Below are positions 24,831 to 34,317 of a DNA stretch of 64,000 nucleotides, piece by piece. Every line of letters begins with the position of its first letter. Position 1 is the stretch's first letter. The notes under the pieces were generated by a model that saw only the letters and a program-made list of their open reading frames with translations, searched no databases and was not told where the DNA came from. A program made the translations under genes and the position numbers. The stretch is from Tardiphaga sp. P9-11 (GTDB lineage: Bacteria; Pseudomonadota; Alphaproteobacteria; Rhizobiales; Xanthobacteraceae): positions 62,001 through 126,000 of the forward strand of contig NZ_NPKQ01000005.1 of assembly GCF_008329525.1 (NCBI RefSeq), in the 5' to 3' direction.

Positions 24831-26208
24831 GCGCGGCTGCGACACAAAGTACGGCACCTGCGACCGTCGCTGCTGCAAATGCGCTGATTAGCGCGGGTCC
24901 CTTTGCCGCAATGACCGATCCGATCAGCGCCGTGACCACAAGCCCGCCCGTGCGTGCGACCGCGCTGTTAAAGCCGGAGGCAGATCCCGTGTGACGCGCA
25001 TCGACTGACATCAGCACGGCCGTGGTCAGGGGAGCGACGGCGCCGGCCATGCCGATAGCGATGACAAACATGGCGGGGAGCACGCTGGTCCAGTAGCTGG
25101 CGCCGGGACCGATCCTGAGCGCGAGCAGAAAACCCAGCGCGACAATCACCGGACCCAGAGTCAGCATGATCCGCGGGCCGGTCCGGGCCGCGAGCGAGCC
25201 AGCGAGCGGTGATGTCAAAGAGATGACAAGCGGCAAAGGCAGCAGCGCGGCACCGGCCTGTGTCGCCGTGTAGCCGGCAGCTTCGATCAGCAGATAAGGC
25301 ATCAGGACGAACAGCCCGCCGAGTGCGCCGTATAACAAGAATGTCAGCAGCGTCAGGCCGACGAAGCTGGCGGATCCGAACAATGCGAGCGGCATCATTG
25401 CGTGCTCGCCCTTGCGGCCTTCGACCCACACGAACACCAGCAAGAGCAGGAGGCCTGCGACAAGCGCGCCAGGCGTGAAACCCGCCCAATCATGTGATGT
25501 AGCTTCGGTCAGACTCCAGGTGGTCAGGCCAAGTCCCGCAGTCGCGAGGATGGCGCCGAAACTATCGAGCGGTTCATCCCCGTCGTGTCGATCGCGGGGG
25601 ATGCCAAGCCAGGCAAGCGCCATCGCCGCCAGCGCAATCGGCACATTGATAAGAAAGATGAGATGCCAGCTGCCGATGTCGATCAGCCATCCACCCAACA
25701 CCGGGCCGAGCGCGCCCGCTGCAGCGCCGCTGGCAGCCCAGATCCCTATGGCGCGCCCCTTGGCTTCGCCGGAAAACGTCTGGCCGAGGATCGCCAGGCT
25801 GTTCGGCATCAGCATCGCCGCGCTGACACCCTGCAGAAAACGCGCGGCCAACAGCAGACGAAGGCTGGGCGCCACAGCGCAAGCCAGCGAGGCCAGTGCA
25901 AACAGGCCAACGCCCCAGATCAGAAGTCTGCGGCGGCCGAAGCGGTCGCCTGCTGCACCGCCGAGCAAAAGAAGTGCACTAAGCGGCAACAGATAGGCAT
26001 TGATCACCCATTGCAGGTCGACGGCATCGGCCTGAAAACTCGCTGCAATGGCAGGAAGTCCGACATTCACCACCGATCCGTCGATGAAGGCCAGGCTGGA
26101 GGCCAGAATCGTGGTGGCGATTATCAGGCGGGGATGGCTGATATCGTCAATCTTTTCCGTGGCGCTGGCGGCGCCGGCGTCACAAAGCGCATGCAGGGCG
26201 TTGCTCAT
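24790..26208 (-). CDS. MFS drug/metabolite exporter, DHA2 (14-TMS) type
   Basis: About 472 residues and roughly 14 hydrophobic segments. DHA2 motifs are present: the first helix has SLAFIDGSVVNVGLPAI (motif D1), loop 2-3 has AGDRFGRRRLL (motif A), and helix 5 has GPVLGGWLI (motif C of antiporters). It is a drug or metabolite/H+ antiporter of the EmrB/QacA type at the inner membrane. I prefer the ATG at 26208 (MSNALHAL) over the open extension to 26265; no strong ribosome-binding site is visible. Its end overlaps the convergent PuuD-like gene by 41 bp. Confidence 0.88.
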   Translation of the reverse strand: MSNALHALCDAGAASATEKIDDISHPRLIIATTILASSLAFIDGSVVNVGLPAIAASFQADAVDLQWVINAYLLPLSALLLLGGAAGDRFGRRRLLIWGVGLFALASLACAVAPSLRLLLAARFLQGVSAAMLMPNSLAILGQTFSGEAKGRAIGIWAASGAAAGALGPVLGGWLIDIGSWHLIFLINVPIALAAMALAWLGIPRDRHDGDEPLDSFGAILATAGLGLTTWSLTEATSHDWAGFTPGALVAGLLLLLVFVWVEGRKGEHAMMPLALFGSASFVGLTLLTFLLYGALGGLFVLMPYLLIEAAGYTATQAGAALLPLPLVISLTSPLAGSLAARTGPRIMLTLGPVIVALGFLLALRIGPGASYWTSVLPAMFVIAIGMAGAVAPLTTAVLMSVDARHTGSASGFNSAVARTGGLVVTALIGSVIAAKGPALISAFAAATVAGAVLCVAAALSAFLLIAVRPQP

Positions 26209-26273
26209 GACCGGGTTGTACGGGAACGGGAGCTCGGAACAAACTATTGTCGCCCGATCGGGCAATTCCGTTT

Positions 26274-26289
26274 TGGCCTCGATTGTGCA
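26274..26289 (+). promoter_or_regulatory. Weak sigma-54-like element upstream of gltI
   Basis: TGGCCTCGATTGTGCA keeps the invariant GG and GC with ten bases between them and the TGCA end, but loses the CACG of the -24 box. It lies about 80 bp before the gltI start. Plausible because the operon imports glutamate, but weak. Confidence 0.3.
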
Positions 26290-26369
26290 AGCATCCCGGG
26301 CGGTCGCGCCGGGGCGCTCGGAAAGAGAGTCGTTCGACGTGAGATCGGACTGTGTTGAGGAGAGGGACT

Positions 26370-27287
26370 ATGAAACGAATTTTTCTGTTGGGGACCATGA
26401 TCGCCGCGGCGGTCTGCACGACGCAGGCGGGCGCTCAGGAGCTCACCGGCACGCTCAAGAAGATAAAGGACAGCGGCGCCATCACCATCGGCTTCCGCGA
26501 TTCCTCGGTGCCGTTTTCTTATCTGGATGACAACCAGAAGCCCGTCGGCTTCGCCATGGACATCTGCTACAAGATCGTCGATGCGGTGAAGAAAGAGCTG
26601 AAGAACGACAAGATCGAGGTGAAGCTCAATCCGGTCACCTCGGCCACGCGTATTCCGCTGATCGCCAACGGCACCGTCGATCTCGAATGCGGTTCGACCA
26701 CCAACAATGCCGATCGCCAGAAGCAGGTTGCCTTCACCAACACGCACTTCCTGACCGCCAGCCGCTTCGTCTCGAAGAAGGCCAGCAAGCTCGACAAGAT
26801 CGACGATCTGAAGGGCAAGTCGGTGGTTTCGACCTCCGGCACCACCAATATCAAGCAGCTCACCGAAGCCAATGCCGCCCGCAATCTCGGCATCAACGTC
26901 ATTCCCGCCAAGGATCACGCCGAGGCGTTCCTGATGGTCGAGACCGACCGCGCGGTAGCCTTCGTGATGGATGATATTCTGCTCGCCAGCCTTGCCGCCG
27001 GTGCGCGCGATCCGAACGCCTACGTCATCTCCAAGGATGCGTTCTCCAAGCCTGAGCCCTACGGCATCATGCTGCGCAAGGACGATGCGCCGTTCAAGAA
27101 GGTCGTCGATGCCGCCACCGCCGAACTCTACAAGAGCCCGGAAGGCGCGAAGATCTACGACAAGTGGTTCACGCAGAAGATCCCGCCGAAGGGCCTCAAT
27201 CTGAACGTTCCGATGGGAGCCGAGCAGAAGAAGGCGTTCGCCAGCCCGTCGGATTCGCCGGATCCGGACGCCTACACAGCCAACTAA
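26370..27287 (+). CDS. gltI: Glutamate/aspartate ABC transporter, periplasmic binding protein
   Basis: A 305-residue class 3 solute-binding protein. The signal peptide is MKRIFLLGTMIAAAVCTTQAGA. The mature part opens LTGTLKKIKDSGAITIGFRDS and carries the GltI hallmark DLECGSTTNNADRQKQVAFT, the ligand-domain segment VVSTSGTTNIKQL, AVAFVMDDILLA and PYGIMLRKDD. It delivers glutamate/aspartate to the GltJKL permease. GAGGAGAGGG sits just before the ATG at 26370. A strong hairpin separates it from gltJ, which normally keeps binding-protein expression above that of the membrane subunits. Confidence 0.93.
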   Translation: MKRIFLLGTMIAAAVCTTQAGAQELTGTLKKIKDSGAITIGFRDSSVPFSYLDDNQKPVGFAMDICYKIVDAVKKELKNDKIEVKLNPVTSATRIPLIANGTVDLECGSTTNNADRQKQVAFTNTHFLTASRFVSKKASKLDKIDDLKGKSVVSTSGTTNIKQLTEANAARNLGINVIPAKDHAEAFLMVETDRAVAFVMDDILLASLAAGARDPNAYVISKDAFSKPEPYGIMLRKDDAPFKKVVDAATAELYKSPEGAKIYDKWFTQKIPPKGLNLNVPMGAEQKKAFASPSDSPDPDAYTAN

Positions 27288-27296
27288 AACCATCTG

Positions 27297-27329
27297 CCCA
27301 TGCAATGGCCCGGCCATTGCATGGGTTTT
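27297..27329 (+). terminator. Intra-operon hairpin between gltI and gltJ
   Basis: CCCATGCAATGGC, loop CCG, GCCATTGCATGGG: a perfect 13-bp stem followed by TTTTA. It begins ten bases after the gltI stop. It could act as a leaky terminator or a 3'-end stabiliser that raises gltI mRNA over gltJKL mRNA. Confidence 0.75.
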
Positions 27330-27379
27330 AGCTTGAGGTTGCCAGGTTTTCGCGAGGGACGGCGCGTGGGGGTGAATGC

Positions 27380-28111
27380 GTGAACTATAACTGGAACTGG
27401 GGAATCTTCTGGGACCAGACGCCTGATGCGACGGGGACCTATTTCGGCTCGCTGATGAGCGGCCTTCAGGTCACGATCCTGCTCGCACTTTGCGCCTGGT
27501 TCATCGCTTTCGTGATGGGCTCTCTGATCGGCATCATGCGGACACTGCCTGCGCGCTGGGCGGTGTTCGTCGGCAACGCCTATATCGAGATGTTCCGCAA
27601 CATCCCGCTGCTGGTGCAGCTGTTCATCTGGTTTTTCGTCGTTCCCGAACTTTTGCCCGGCGATCTCGGCATCTGGATCAAGCAGTTGCGCAACGGGCCG
27701 TTCATTGCCGCGATGCTCGGACTTGGCTTCTATATGTCGTCGCGCGTCGCGGCGCAGATCACTGCCGGCATCAATGCGCTGCCGAAGGGCCAGCGCATGG
27801 CCGGCACGGCGATCGGACTCACGACGTGGCAGACCTATCGCTACATCCTGTTGCCGCTGGCCTATCGCATCATATTCCCGCCGCTGACCTCTGAATTCCT
27901 CAACACCATCAAGAACACGGCGCCGGCGCTGACCATCGGTGTGCTCGAACTGACGGCACGGGCGCGCTCCATGCAGGAATTCTCGTTCCAGGTGTTTGAG
28001 GCCTTCTCGGCTGCCGCAGCCATCTACCTCGTCCTCAGTGCCGTCGTGACGATCGGAATGCGCATCATCGAAAAGCGCCTGGCGATCCCCGGCTTCAACG
28101 GGGGGAAATAA
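27380..28111 (+). CDS. gltJ: Glutamate/aspartate ABC transporter permease
   Basis: A 243-residue HisM-type permease with five or so transmembrane helices. The cytoplasmic EAA-type loop is GTAIGLTTWQTYRYILLPLAYR near residue 150. The start is GTG at 27380 (MNYNWNWGIFWDQT). It pairs with GltK, whose start lies 3 bp after the stop here. An Asn/Thr-rich FLNTIKNTAPALTIGV segment follows the EAA loop as in amino-acid permeases. Confidence 0.92.
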   Translation: MNYNWNWGIFWDQTPDATGTYFGSLMSGLQVTILLALCAWFIAFVMGSLIGIMRTLPARWAVFVGNAYIEMFRNIPLLVQLFIWFFVVPELLPGDLGIWIKQLRNGPFIAAMLGLGFYMSSRVAAQITAGINALPKGQRMAGTAIGLTTWQTYRYILLPLAYRIIFPPLTSEFLNTIKNTAPALTIGVLELTARARSMQEFSFQVFEAFSAAAAIYLVLSAVVTIGMRIIEKRLAIPGFNGGK

Positions 28112-28114
28112 ACG

Positions 28115-28807
28115 ATGTTCAGCAATTTCGATTACGACGTCATCTGGCGCAGCCTGCCCTATCTGTTTCAGCAGGGCATGGTGTTCACCCTCACTTTGAC
28201 GGCGATTGCCACCGTCTTCGGCCTCATCCTCGGCACCTTGATTGCAATGATGCGGCTGTCGTCCAGTGCCGTGCTGTCGGGCTTCGCTGTGAGCTACGTC
28301 AATCTGATGCGCTCGCTGCCGCTCGTGCTGGTGATCTTCCTGTTCTACTTCCTGATGCCCTATGTCGGGCAGTGGATCATCCGGTCCGATCAACCGGTGC
28401 AGGTTGGCGCCTATGCCTCGACCATCGTCACCTTCACGCTGTTCGAGGCCGCCTACTTCTCGGAGATCATGCGGGCCGGCATCCAGTCGGTGCCGCGGGG
28501 GCAGGTGATGGCGGGCTACGCCATCGGGCTCAACTATCGCGAAGTGATGCGCCGCGTTGTGCTGCCGCAGGCGTTCCGCAACATGCTGCCTGTGATCTTC
28601 ACCCAGACCATCGTGCTGTTTCAGGACACGTCGCTGGTCTACGTGCTGTCGATTACTGACTTTCTTGGTGCGGCCTCGAAGGTCGCGCAGCGCGACGGGC
28701 GTCTCACCGAAATGTATCTGTTCGCGGCGCTCGTCTACTTCCTGATCTGCTTCACCGCCTCGTTCTTCGTGAAGCGCTTGCAGAAGCGCATCAGTATCAT
28801 CCGCTAA
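28115..28807 (+). CDS. gltK: Glutamate/aspartate ABC transporter permease
   Basis: A 230-residue HisM/HisQ-type permease. Hydrophobic segments include VFTLTLTAIATVFGLILGTLIAMM, and the EAA loop is AGYAIGLNYREVMRRVVLPQAFR. The late segment VLFQDTSLVYVLSITDF corresponds to the NTAPALTIGV region in GltJ. It follows gltJ after 3 bp, and the gltL ATPase gene follows after about 40 bp. Confidence 0.92.
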   Translation: MFSNFDYDVIWRSLPYLFQQGMVFTLTLTAIATVFGLILGTLIAMMRLSSSAVLSGFAVSYVNLMRSLPLVLVIFLFYFLMPYVGQWIIRSDQPVQVGAYASTIVTFTLFEAAYFSEIMRAGIQSVPRGQVMAGYAIGLNYREVMRRVVLPQAFRNMLPVIFTQTIVLFQDTSLVYVLSITDFLGAASKVAQRDGRLTEMYLFAALVYFLICFTASFFVKRLQKRISIIR

Positions 28808-28849
28808 TCACTCGCTTTCAGTCTTCGCTCCAACTGTCGGTCGCTCATC

Positions 28850-29587
28850 ATGCCCATGATCACCATCGAAAAAGTCAGCAAGTGGTACAATCCGCAGTTC
28901 CAGGTGCTGAAGAATTGCACGACGACCGTCGAGAAAGGCGAAGTGGTCGTCGTCTGCGGTCCGTCGGGTTCGGGGAAGTCGACGCTGATCAAGACCGTGA
29001 ATGCACTGGAGCCCGTGCAGGAGGGCACCATCACCGTCGATGGACTGAACGTCACGACGATGAAGAAGGATCTGCCGAAGCTGCGCTCGCGCGTGGGTAT
29101 GGTGTTTCAGCACTTCGAGCTGTTTCCGCATCTGAAGATCGTCGAGAACCTGTGTCTCGGCCAGACCATCGTGCTTGGTCGCTCGGAAGATGCGGCGAAG
29201 ACCAAGGCCATGAAGATGCTGGAGCGTGTTGGCCTGACTGCGCATGCGCAGAAATATCCCGGCCAGCTCTCCGGCGGTCAGCAGCAGCGCGTCGCTATTG
29301 CGCGTGCACTGGTGATGGATCCGATCTGCATGCTGTTCGACGAGCCGACCTCTGCGCTCGATCCCGAAATGATCAACGAGGTGCTCGACGTCATGGTCGA
29401 ACTCGCCAAGGAAGGCATGACCATGATGGTGGTGACCCACGAAATGGGCTTCGCCAAGAAGGTCGCCAATCGCGTCATCTTCATGGATGCAGGCGAGATC
29501 GTCGAAGACGCGCAGAAGGAAGACTTCTTCGGTCATCCGCGTAGCGATCGCGCGCAGCATTTCCTGTCCAAGATCCTCGCGCACTGA
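28850..29587 (+). CDS. gltL: Glutamate/aspartate ABC transporter ATPase
   Basis: A 245-residue ABC ATPase of the polar amino-acid (GlnQ/GltL/HisP) class. Walker A is GPSGSGKST near residue 38, the Q-loop is [20 protein letters not shown], the signature [15 protein letters not shown], Walker [15 protein letters not shown], and the H-loop VVTHEMGFA. It powers uptake through GltJK. It is the last gene of the gltIJKL operon; no intrinsic terminator was seen after it. Confidence 0.93.
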   Translation: MPMITIEKVSKWYNPQFQVLKNCTTTVEKGEVVVVCGPSGSGKSTLIKTVNALEPVQEGTITVDGLNVTTMKKDLPKLRSRVGMVFQHFELFPHLKIVENLCLGQTIVLGRSEDAAKTKAMKMLERVGLTAHAQKYPGQLSGGQQQRVAIARALVMDPICMLFDEPTSALDPEMINEVLDVMVELAKEGMTMMVVTHEMGFAKKVANRVIFMDAGEIVEDAQKEDFFGHPRSDRAQHFLSKILAH

Positions 29588-29903
29588 CGTAAAAGCAGGC
29601 GCATACACCATCGTGCAAGCGCCTCAAATTTATGCAGGTTCTTGAATGCTGCGTGACGGGGCAATTAACGAATGTGTCAGAAATGAAGTGGTATCTTTCA
29701 ACCGTGAGGGCGAGGGCCTGTTGGTCCGCTGATTGAACTCCACCGGAGCAATCGGGTCTTTGTCCTCACGGACAATCCGTGTCGCCACGTTCTCAGTTTC
29801 TGCCCGAATGCCTCTCTGACCGTCTTCCAACAACCCGAGCCGATGTTGCGCGAGCCGTGCTTGCGCGCGCCTTGACTTGGCCCCTTCCTGGAAAGTGCAT
29901 CGC
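29588..29903. other. Gap between gltL and the first chemoreceptor gene
   Basis: About 315 bp with no convincing gene, RNA or terminator. It probably contains the promoter of the chemoreceptor cluster, but no clear box was recognised. Confidence 0.35.
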
Positions 29904-31934
29904 ATGATCAAGATCAACAGCGTCGGCAACAAGTTGGGGCTTGCCGGTCTCGTTGGCATCTTGCTCTCGGTGGGTGTCGTGGCGAACCAGATGAGAACCG
30001 AGACCGCGATCTCGGAGGTCAACCGTCTGGCGGATGTGCAGCAGAAGATCGCTGACAGCGCGCTCGATGCCGAAGGCCAGATGCGCGGCATGCAACTGGC
30101 CAGCCAGAGCCTGCGCATGGCTATCACGACTCCGGAAATCGACAAGAACGCTGCTGAGATCCGGGCAACCAAGGCCGCGCAGGACCGCATCATCGATGCC
30201 GCGTCCGCGCTGGCGACCAGACCGGAATACAAGGACAATTTCACGAAGATCAAAGCGCTGACATCGACCTATGCCGCCGCCGCCGACGAGATCGCCGGTC
30301 TGCAGAAGAAACTGCTCGAACTCTATCGCAACCGCAACGTTGCGGTGATCGACTGGAATCGGCATCTCGACCAGATGCGCCTCACCACCGCTGTAACGGA
30401 GGCGACGAACTGGCCCGAGGTCGATGGACAACTCAAGATCGCGGACAATGCCATTAGTGCCGTGCAGGCCGCCGCATGGCGCTACGCCTCGATGAATGAA
30501 GTCACACAGAAGGCCCAGATCATCACCCGTGCGAAGGTGCTGACCGATGCGCTGGCGAAAGCCAGCGTGTTCGAGGACGGCGAACTCGTGCAGAATGGCT
30601 TGATCCAGCTCGGCGCCGACATGAAGAAGTTCATGGCGGCCACCGATGAAGCGATCAGCAACAACGACCAGAAGACCGATATCGTCCGCACCAGGATTAC
30701 TCCCACCGCTGCGACAGCGTCTCAACTGGTGGCGCAATCGGTATCGTCGGCCAAGGCTGCGGTGGCGGAGGCCCGGGCGCAGGCCGCCGAGGAAATGACA
30801 CGCTCCGGCCAAGTCAATCTCGCGCTTGGACTCGCGGTCGTGCTGGTGCTGATCTGCACCATGGTGTTCTCCTTCATCGGCGTTGCCCGGCCGATGACGC
30901 GTCTAAATGGCGCCATGGGCAAGATGGCGGCCGGCGATCTCGATGTCGTCATTCCCGGCGCCAAGCGTGGCGACGAAATCGGCGACATCGCCAAGACCGT
31001 TACGGTCATTCGTGCAAATGCCGAACAGAAGGCACGCGACGAGGCTGCGGCGCGGGTCGACCAGGACAGTCTTGCAGCGGCGTCGCGCAAGCGCGAAATG
31101 GTTGATCTCGCCGATACATTCGAACGCGCCGTCGGTAACATCGTCGACAATGTCTCCTCGGCATCGAGCCAGCTCGAGGAATCGGCCGGCGCGCTGACGG
31201 CGACAGCCGAACAGGCCAAGGAATTGACGGCTGCGGTCGCTGCCGCATCGGATGAGGCGTCGACTAATGTCCAGGCAGTGGCGTCGTCGACCGAAGAGAT
31301 GTCGTCGTCGGTGAACGAGATCAGCCGGCAGGTGCAGGAGTCGGCGAATATCGCCAACTCCGCCGTGGCGCAGGCGCGCAAGACCAATGACCGTGTGGCA
31401 GAGCTCGCCAAGGCAGCGGCGCGGATCGGCGACGTGGTCGAACTGATCAACACGATTGCCGGTCAGACCAATCTGCTGGCGCTCAATGCCACCATCGAGG
31501 CGGCGCGTGCCGGCGACGCCGGCCGCGGCTTTGCGGTGGTCGCATCCGAAGTGAAGGCGCTGGCCGAGCAGACGGCCAGGGCGACGGGCGATATCAGCCA
31601 CCAGATCAACGGCATCCAGGCGGCGACCGAAGAGTCGGTCGGCGCCATCAAGGAAATCGGCGACACGATTGGTCGCATGTCGGAGATTGCGTCGACCATC
31701 GCCTCTGCCGTCGAGCAACAGGGCGCGGCGACGCAGGAGATCTCCCGCAATGTTCAGCAGGCGGCGCACGGCACGATGCAGGTGACGTCGAACATCACTG
31801 ATGTGCAGCGCGGTGCCAGCGAGACCGGATCGGCCTCGACGCAGGTGCTGTCGGCGGCGCAGTCGCTGTCCGGCGAAAGCGCGCGGCTCAAGCTCGAAGT
31901 CGGCAAGTTCCTGGACTCCGTCCGGGCCGCATAA
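29904..31934 (+). CDS. Methyl-accepting chemotaxis protein 1 of 3
   Basis: A 676-residue chemoreceptor. TM1 is near residues 10-28 ([20 protein letters not shown]). A largely helical periplasmic sensor of about 275 residues follows, twice the usual four-helix bundle length. TM2 is near 306-330 ([21 protein letters not shown]), then HAMP and a long cytoplasmic coiled coil with the conserved hairpin tip [23 protein letters not shown]. It relays ligand occupancy to CheA/CheW. The C-terminus is [11 protein letters not shown], with no CheR-binding pentapeptide. GGAAAG precedes the ATG at 29904. The signalling half is nearly identical to those of the two following receptors. Confidence 0.93.
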   Translation: MIKINSVGNKLGLAGLVGILLSVGVVANQMRTETAISEVNRLADVQQKIADSALDAEGQMRGMQLASQSLRMAITTPEIDKNAAEIRATKAAQDRIIDAASALATRPEYKDNFTKIKALTSTYAAAADEIAGLQKKLLELYRNRNVAVIDWNRHLDQMRLTTAVTEATNWPEVDGQLKIADNAISAVQAAAWRYASMNEVTQKAQIITRAKVLTDALAKASVFEDGELVQNGLIQLGADMKKFMAATDEAISNNDQKTDIVRTRITPTAATASQLVAQSVSSAKAAVAEARAQAAEEMTRSGQVNLALGLAVVLVLICTMVFSFIGVARPMTRLNGAMGKMAAGDLDVVIPGAKRGDEIGDIAKTVTVIRANAEQKARDEAAARVDQDSLAAASRKREMVDLADTFERAVGNIVDNVSSASSQLEESAGALTATAEQAKELTAAVAAASDEASTNVQAVASSTEEMSSSVNEISRQVQESANIANSAVAQARKTNDRVAELAKAAARIGDVVELINTIAGQTNLLALNATIEAARAGDAGRGFAVVASEVKALAEQTARATGDISHQINGIQAATEESVGAIKEIGDTIGRMSEIASTIASAVEQQGAATQEISRNVQQAAHGTMQVTSNITDVQRGASETGSASTQVLSAAQSLSGESARLKLEVGKFLDSVRAA

Positions 31935-32019
31935 ATTCATGTATCTCCCACGATGGGGGAAGCAGCAACCAAGACGGCGTCCTTCGCCGAAGCCAGATGA
32001 AGTCCTAGCTAGGAAGCCA

Positions 32020-34026
32020 ATGATGTCGCTGCTCAATCTCCGTATCCGCGGTCGCCTCTATGGTGGTTTTGGCGCGTTGGTCCTGTTCGGTCTCGCCAGT
32101 TCCGGTTTTGCCGTCTGGCAGATGACGGAAGTTGGAACACAGGTCGATTCTCTGAGTATCCTGTCGTCCAATACGATCCGGGCCGCGGAGATCGCCTCCG
32201 AACTGCACGCGATCCGTGGTGCGGTCCTGCGCTATTCGTTCGATCAGGATGAGGCGGCGCTTGCGGATGCCGACAAGCGTCTCGCCGGCGTCACCACCAG
32301 CCTGGAGACGGTGATCAAGGCCAGCCGTTCGGAAGAGCGCCGCGCCGCCTATCGCACCATCGAGAAGGACGTTGCCGATGTGAAAGCGCAGCGCCAGGCG
32401 CTCGGCGATGCGATCAAGCAGGTGGTCGCCGGCCGGGAAGTGCTGCAGGAGGCTGGCGACAAGCTGTCATCCAGCCTGCGCAAGCTGGTGATCAGCACGC
32501 GCAACACCATGTATGGGCAGGGTTCGACCAAGCTCGAATCCGATACGCTGATGGTGCAGATTGCGAATTGGCGCTTCTTCGTCAGCCGCGACGAGAAGCA
32601 TATCGAAGCCTTCAAGGATCATGTCCGGATTGCGGAGCAGCAGATCGGCGAGATGGAGAAGATGCAGATGCCGCCGACGCTCAGTGCGTTGTTCGGCACC
32701 ATCCGCAGCAACCTGAAGAGCTACGCCGCCCAGTTCGAGAAGACCGCCGCCAGCCTGCAGACGGCAGATGGCATCTTCAACAAGTCGATCAGCCCGATCG
32801 TCGTGAAAGCGATCGGCAAGGTCGAGACCGTCAAGTCCGGCATCCAGCAGACCCAGTCGCAGACCGTCGCCGCGACCAGCAATCGCGTGTCGGCGACGAG
32901 CATGCTGCAGCAGATCGTGGCCGGCGTCGCCACCGTGGTCGGTCTCGCAATCGCCTTCCTGATCGCGCGCGGAATCATCGGTCCGTTGTCGGGCCTGACA
33001 GCCGGCATGAAGCGCCTGGCGGACGGCGATTTCAGCGTGGTATTGCCTGGTCTCGCCCGCAAGGACGAGGTCGGCGACATGGCGCGGGCGGTCGAGACCT
33101 TCAAGGTGCGGGCCGAGGAAAAGGCACGCGCCGAGGCCGAAGCCAAGCTGACGCAGGGCCAGCAGGCGGCCCTTCAGCGCCGCAAGGACATGATCCGTCT
33201 CGCGGACGATTTCGAAGGCGCGGTCGGGAGTATCGTCGAGAACGTGTCTTCAGCCTCGACCCAGCTCGAAGAATCTGCGGGCGGACTGACCGCGACTGCC
33301 GAACAATCCCGCCAGCTCACCGCCATGGTGGCCGCTGCCTCCAACGAGGCGTCGACCAATGTGCAGGCGGTGGCATCCTCCACTGAAGAGATGTCGTCAT
33401 CGGTCAACGAGATCAGCCGCCAGGTCCAGGAGTCTGCCAACATCGCCAATTCGGCCGTGGCACAGGCCCGCAAGACCAATGATCGCGTGGCTGAGCTTGC
33501 CAAGGCGGCGGCACGCATCGGCGATGTCGTCGAACTGATCAATACCATTGCCGGTCAGACCAATCTGCTGGCGCTCAACGCCACGATCGAAGCCGCGCGC
33601 GCTGGCGACGCCGGTCGCGGCTTCGCTGTGGTCGCATCGGAAGTGAAGGCGCTCGCCGAACAGACGGCCAAGGCAACTGGCGATATCAGCCACCAGATCA
33701 ACGGCATCCAGGCAGCGACCCAGGAATCCGTCGGCGCGATCAAGGAAATCGGCGACACCATCGGCCGCATGTCGGAGATCGCCTCGACCATCGCATCTGC
33801 TGTCGAGGAGCAGGGCGCAGCGACGCAGGAGATCTCCCGCAATGTTCAGCAGGCCGCACAGGGCACGATGCAGGTGAGCTCCAACATCATGGATGTTCAG
33901 CGTGGTGCGAGCGACACCGGCTCTGCGTCGTCGCAGGTACTTTCCGCCGCGCGTTTGCTGTCATCGGACAGTGCGCGTCTCAAGAATGAGGTGGGCAAGT
34001 TCCTGAATTCGGTGCGCGCTGCCTAA
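32020..34026 (+). CDS. Methyl-accepting chemotaxis protein 2 of 3
   Basis: A 668-residue chemoreceptor. TM1 is near residues 11-34 ([24 protein letters not shown]). The sensor of about 260 residues begins with the four-helix-bundle pattern ...[29 protein letters not shown], close to that of HBM-type sensors. TM2 is near 295-317 ([21 protein letters not shown]), then HAMP ([21 protein letters not shown]) and the signalling domain. AGGA lies five bases before the ATG at 32020; a longer open frame upstream overlaps receptor 1 and is not used. The sensor is unlike that of receptor 1, whereas the last 250 residues are nearly the same. Confidence 0.93.
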   Translation: MMSLLNLRIRGRLYGGFGALVLFGLASSGFAVWQMTEVGTQVDSLSILSSNTIRAAEIASELHAIRGAVLRYSFDQDEAALADADKRLAGVTTSLETVIKASRSEERRAAYRTIEKDVADVKAQRQALGDAIKQVVAGREVLQEAGDKLSSSLRKLVISTRNTMYGQGSTKLESDTLMVQIANWRFFVSRDEKHIEAFKDHVRIAEQQIGEMEKMQMPPTLSALFGTIRSNLKSYAAQFEKTAASLQTADGIFNKSISPIVVKAIGKVETVKSGIQQTQSQTVAATSNRVSATSMLQQIVAGVATVVGLAIAFLIARGIIGPLSGLTAGMKRLADGDFSVVLPGLARKDEVGDMARAVETFKVRAEEKARAEAEAKLTQGQQAALQRRKDMIRLADDFEGAVGSIVENVSSASTQLEESAGGLTATAEQSRQLTAMVAAASNEASTNVQAVASSTEEMSSSVNEISRQVQESANIANSAVAQARKTNDRVAELAKAAARIGDVVELINTIAGQTNLLALNATIEAARAGDAGRGFAVVASEVKALAEQTAKATGDISHQINGIQAATQESVGAIKEIGDTIGRMSEIASTIASAVEEQGAATQEISRNVQQAAQGTMQVSSNIMDVQRGASDTGSASSQVLSAARLLSSDSARLKNEVGKFLNSVRAA

Positions 34027-34052
34027 CTGACCTGGCCGCAAGTCTACAATGC

Positions 34053-34080
34053 AGAAGCTGGCGCGTGAGCGCCGGCTTCT
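34053..34080 (+). terminator. Hairpin after chemoreceptor 2
   Basis: AGAAGCTGGCGC, loop GTGA, GCGCCGGCTTCT: a 12-bp stem with one U-G pair and a GNRA-type loop, 27 bp after the stop. Only a weak T-tract follows. Receptor 3 may therefore have its own promoter. Confidence 0.6.
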
Positions 34081-34317
34081 CTGTGTAACTGTGTTGTTAT
34101 GCGTGTACGCTAGATCTAACTGAAGAGCTATGCGCACGAAACAGCCACGATGCACTGCTCCTTAACCTTATCCGGACAATCTGGATCACGAGATCGTTGA
34201 TCGCTGAATGTGATCATTGCTCGGCCGGCAGCTCCAATGCATGCCGCGTCCTCAAACCCAGAAAATGCCATTCGTGCAGTTACGCGCCAACGGTCGAAAA
34301 CCGAGGGACCATCACCT

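Noticed and set aside
31801-32019. N-terminal extension of chemoreceptor 2 overlapping receptor 1
   Set aside because: The extension is a shadow of the receptor 1 C-terminus; the ATG at 32020 with AGGA gives a normal TM1.
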